Assembly: GCA_013139935.1 (NCBI GenBank)
Contig: WSZX01000205.1
Coordinates: 1 to 15,436 of the forward strand
Length of the DNA stretch: 15,436 bases
Source of the DNA: Ardenticatenales bacterium
Lineage (GTDB): Bacteria > Chloroflexota > Anaerolineae > Promineifilales > UBA4811
Direction of reading: 5' to 3'
In this document: piece after piece, positions 13,702 through 15,436 of the stretch
Layout: each line of letters starts with the position of its first letter
How positions within the stretch are numbered: position 1 is the stretch's first letter
Position numbers and translations under genes: made by a program
The notes under the pieces: model-generated
Database searches by the model: none
What the model saw: only the letters and a program-made list of their open reading frames with translations
What the model was told of the DNA's origin: nothing

Positions 13702-14556
13702 ATGGATGCTGCTGCCCGTTCGCCGGCCGTCGCCGGCATGTTCTATCCGGGGAGTCGAGACGCCCTGTCGGCCGCCGTCGATGGCTACCTAGGCGATGCG
13801 CAGTTGCCGGAGATGAATGACGCTGGTCATGTCCGTGCTGTCGTCGCGCCGCATGCCGGGTACATCTATTCCGGACCCACTGCTGGTCATGCGTTCAAGG
13901 CTCTGCAGTCCGGCTTGCCTCCTGGGAGAGTGACCGTCTATCTGCTGGGGCCAGCGCACCGCGCCTCGTTTGATGGCGTTTCCGTGATTGATCTTGGTTT
14001 TGCCACGCCGCTGGGGGTGGCTCCAGCGGACCGGGAGACGGTGGCTGCACTGTGGACGCTTGGGACTCACTACCGGTCGTTGCCGTCGGCCCATCAGGAC
14101 GAGCATAGCCTGGAAGTCCAAGTCCCCTTCCTGCAGCGAACTGTACCTCAATTGTATCTGGTCCCGCTGCTCTTTGGAAACGTAGACGCGCGCGCTGTGG
14201 GGCGGGAGCTGGCCGCTCGTGTGCGGGAGGAGCTGGATACGCGGCTAGTGGTAAGCAGCGACCTGAGCCATTTCAATGACTATGAAACCGCACGGCGGAT
14301 GGATCAATCCTTTGTGCAGCATGTGCTGGCAGGTGATATCAGTGCCGTTGAGAGAGATCAGCATGGTGCGTGCGGCCGCGGCCCCATTGTCGCTCTGATG
14401 GAGCTGGCGGCGGAACTCGGATGGAGATCCCATTTGTTGGACTATCGCAACTCGGGCGATACGGCTGGAGACAAGCGGCGCGTGGTCGGGTATGCTGCCA
14501 TTGCTTATACTGCGGGAACTGGTGCACAGCCACCCCGTGCTGGGACTGGAGGTTGA
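13702..14556 (+). CDS. amrB: AmmeMemoRadiSam system protein B (Memo family)
   Basis: This 284-residue protein belongs to the Memo family, which shares a fold with class III extradiol dioxygenases. The vestigial metal-site residues are all present: H51 in APHAGYIYSG, H86 in GPAHR, H190 in SSDLSHF, and C224 in HGACGRGP. They correspond to H49, H81, H192 and C244 of human MEMO1, which binds copper or iron. SPAVAGMFYPG near the N-terminus and EHSLEVQVPFL (134-144) are further family marks. The usual GPSHR reads GPAHR. The gene lies two bases after amrS and one base before amrA, so the three are almost certainly co-expressed. In bacteria the role of the system is unresolved; a metal- or radical-dependent reaction shared with AmrS is the natural inference. 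Confidence 0.95.
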   Translation: MDAAARSPAVAGMFYPGSRDALSAAVDGYLGDAQLPEMNDAGHVRAVVAPHAGYIYSGPTAGHAFKALQSGLPPGRVTVYLLGPAHRASFDGVSVIDLGFATPLGVAPADRETVAALWTLGTHYRSLPSAHQDEHSLEVQVPFLQRTVPQLYLVPLLFGNVDARAVGRELAARVREELDTRLVVSSDLSHFNDYETARRMDQSFVQHVLAGDISAVERDQHGACGRGPIVALMELAAELGWRSHLLDYRNSGDTAGDKRRVVGYAAIAYTAGTGAQPPRAGTGG

Positions 14557-14557
14557 G

Positions 14558-15124
14558 ATGGGCTACCAGGATTTGCTCACGTCAGAACAGGGCGAAAACC
14601 TGGTTCGTCTGGCCCGCTCGGCGCTGGAGACTGACATTGGTCAGAAGACTGTGATGCCCCCGCCGGTGGATATCCGCCTCCGGAGGAAAGGGGCAACCTT
14701 TGTGACCATCACCAAGGAAGGTGCGTTGCGGGGGTGTATCGGAACGGCTGACGCCCACTCGCCCCTGGCGGAGGATGTGAGGGAGAACGCTATTCGCGCA
14801 GCCAAGATGGACCCTCGCTTTCCGCCCGTGTCACCGGAGGAACTTGATCGCATTCGCCTCGAAGTCTCTGTGCTGACCCCGCCGTGTATGCTGATTTGCC
14901 CACCGGAAGAGCGGCCGGAACGGGTTCGGCCGGGGATCGATGGGCTGCTGCTGACATCCGGCTTCTCTCGTGGGCTTTTGCTTCCGCAGGTGTGGAAGAG
15001 GATTCCTCGGCCCGAGGAATTCCTGAGGGTTTTGTGTCAGAAAGCAAGTCTCCCATCCAACGCGTGGCGACGATCCAATACGGAACTGTATACCTTCCAG
15101 GTTCAGGCTTTCCATGAAGAGTAG
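14558..15124 (+). CDS. amrA: AmmeMemoRadiSam system protein A (AMMECR1 domain)
   Basis: The 188-residue protein is an AMMECR1-domain protein, recognised by the invariant LRGCIG (residues 57-62, with C60), VRENAIRAAKMDPRFPPVSPEEL and LEVSVLTPP. The domain is found in all three kingdoms; its molecular function is unknown and the cysteine-containing loop is the proposed active site. The start is the ATG at 14558, with GGAGG five bases upstream and one base after the amrB stop. A frame extension to 14492 exists but lies inside amrB. As the third gene of the amrS-amrB-amrA unit it completes the system. In many genomes AMMECR1 and Memo are fused or adjacent, which supports a joint function. Confidence 0.95.
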   Translation: MGYQDLLTSEQGENLVRLARSALETDIGQKTVMPPPVDIRLRRKGATFVTITKEGALRGCIGTADAHSPLAEDVRENAIRAAKMDPRFPPVSPEELDRIRLEVSVLTPPCMLICPPEERPERVRPGIDGLLLTSGFSRGLLLPQVWKRIPRPEEFLRVLCQKASLPSNAWRRSNTELYTFQVQAFHEE

Positions 15125-15233
15125 CGCAAGCCACTCAGCGTCGATGAAGGACAATCTGCCGTCCCTGGAGCTCACCGCGATGAGCGATCCGTTACATCTG
15201 GGAGTAGTTAGGCACGAGTGACAGGCGTGGAGA

Positions 15234-15280
15234 CCCTCTTGACCCCGCCCATCAGAGGGGGTTTATCGCGGCGCGGGGTC
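15234..15280 (+). other. Possible H-type RNA pseudoknot in the leader of the last gene
   Basis: Stem 1 pairs CCCTCT (15234-15239) with AGAGGG (15254-15259). Stem 2 pairs GACCCCGC, lying in the stem 1 loop (15241-15248), perfectly with GCGGGGTC (15273-15280). Connecting lengths of 1, 5 and 13 bases are sterically reasonable for an H-type pseudoknot. No protein signature is seen between 15125 and 15344. Chance pairing in GC-rich DNA cannot be excluded. Confidence 0.35.
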
Positions 15281-15295
15281 GGTGCTGTTTATCGG

Positions 15296-15319
15296 CGCTC
15301 CAGGTGGTGGAGCGGGTTT
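15296..15319 (+). terminator. Hairpin with short T tract before the last gene
   Basis: CGCTCCA (15296-15302) pairs perfectly with TGGAGCG (15308-15314) around GGTGG and is followed by GGTTT. It could be a weak terminator of the amr operon or an attenuator in the leader of the next gene, 25 bases before its ATG. Confidence 0.4.
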
Positions 15320-15344
15320 GAGGCAGAGGAGCGAGGGACTTGAG

Positions 15345-15436
15345 ATGGGCTTTCTGGACAAGGTGCTGGGACGAGGCAGGGAAACACGGCCAAGTGACCC
15401 GCACGGAATCTATGTTTATGTTAAGTGCGATAACTG
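15345..15436 (+). CDS. Partial unrecognised protein, N-terminal 30 residues
   Basis: An ATG at 15345 opens a frame that stays open to the right edge of the window (30 full codons). The protein begins MGFLDKVLGRG, a short amphipathic segment with basic residues, continues with a polar Arg/Thr/Pro/Ser linker and then DPHGIYVYVKCDN. The last part looks like a beta strand leading into a cysteine that may start a zinc-knuckle. The last two bases, TG, allow only Cys or Trp as the next residue (or the stop TGA). GAGGG lies about nine bases upstream of the ATG. From memory this resembles short uncharacterised Chloroflexota proteins, but I cannot name a family. It follows the structured leader and may be independently regulated. 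Confidence 0.55.
   Translation, partial: MGFLDKVLGRGRETRPSDPHGIYVYVKCDN

Noticed and set aside
15114..15343. Chain of tiny overlapping frames (35 codons from ATG 15114, 41 codons from GTG 15218) linking amrA to the last gene
   Set aside because: The overlaps (GTGA and TGAGATG) look like coupled genes, but the products have no recognisable features and the same bases form strong RNA-type inverted repeats. They are treated as non-coding, with low certainty.
1..15436. CRISPR arrays, insertion sequences, tRNA or rRNA genes
   Set aside because: No regularly spaced repeats, transposase-like frames, terminal inverted repeats or tRNA/rRNA signatures were seen on reading both strands.

Overview
The window is a GC-rich bacterial chromosome segment, most likely from a Chloroflexota (Anaerolineae-like) genome. 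This rests on the DUF2723 glycosyltransferase with a long beta-rich tail, the site-2 protease subtype and the complete AmmeMemoRadiSam set. The assignment is an inference from gene content, not from a marker phylogeny. No mobile element, CRISPR array, tRNA or rRNA was seen.

Left part, minus strand (1-7738). The window opens inside an unrecognised membrane-anchored or secreted protein (1-177) that has its own near-consensus promoter (219-247). It is separated by a hairpin terminator (320-362) from a tightly packed six-gene unit read leftwards from about 7740. In transcription order the unit encodes a site-2-type membrane metalloprotease, an HD-domain hydrolase, a TyrA-like NAD(P) oxidoreductase lacking the prephenate-dehydrogenase signature residues, a GT4 glycosyltransferase, an ABC-2 glycan-export permease and a 1007-residue DUF2723 GT-C-type membrane glycosyltransferase. 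Neighbouring genes overlap or lie at most 18 bases apart, so they are probably co-transcribed. The last three point to synthesis or export of a cell-surface glycan. The ATPase partner of the permease is not present.

Middle part, plus strand (7932-10768). A divergent promoter region leads into rpsO (S15, GTG start) and pnp (PNPase), a classical RNA-metabolism pair. Structured RNA lies before rpsO, between the two genes and after pnp.

Right part, plus strand (10797-15436). An AI-2E-family membrane protein has a promoter placed so close to its ATG that the mRNA is probably leaderless. It is followed by a 56-residue acidic protein, a G15 tract with further G-runs, and then a complete AmmeMemoRadiSam cassette in the order amrS (radical SAM), amrB (Memo) and amrA (AMMECR1), with gaps of 1-2 bases. 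After amrA, about 220 bases hold a possible H-type pseudoknot and a stable hairpin ahead of a final unrecognised gene cut by the window edge.

The points most worth a second look are the degenerate TyrA-like enzyme and its operon company, the structured leader before the last gene, the poly-G tract upstream of amrS, and the repeated placement of -10 boxes just before start codons.
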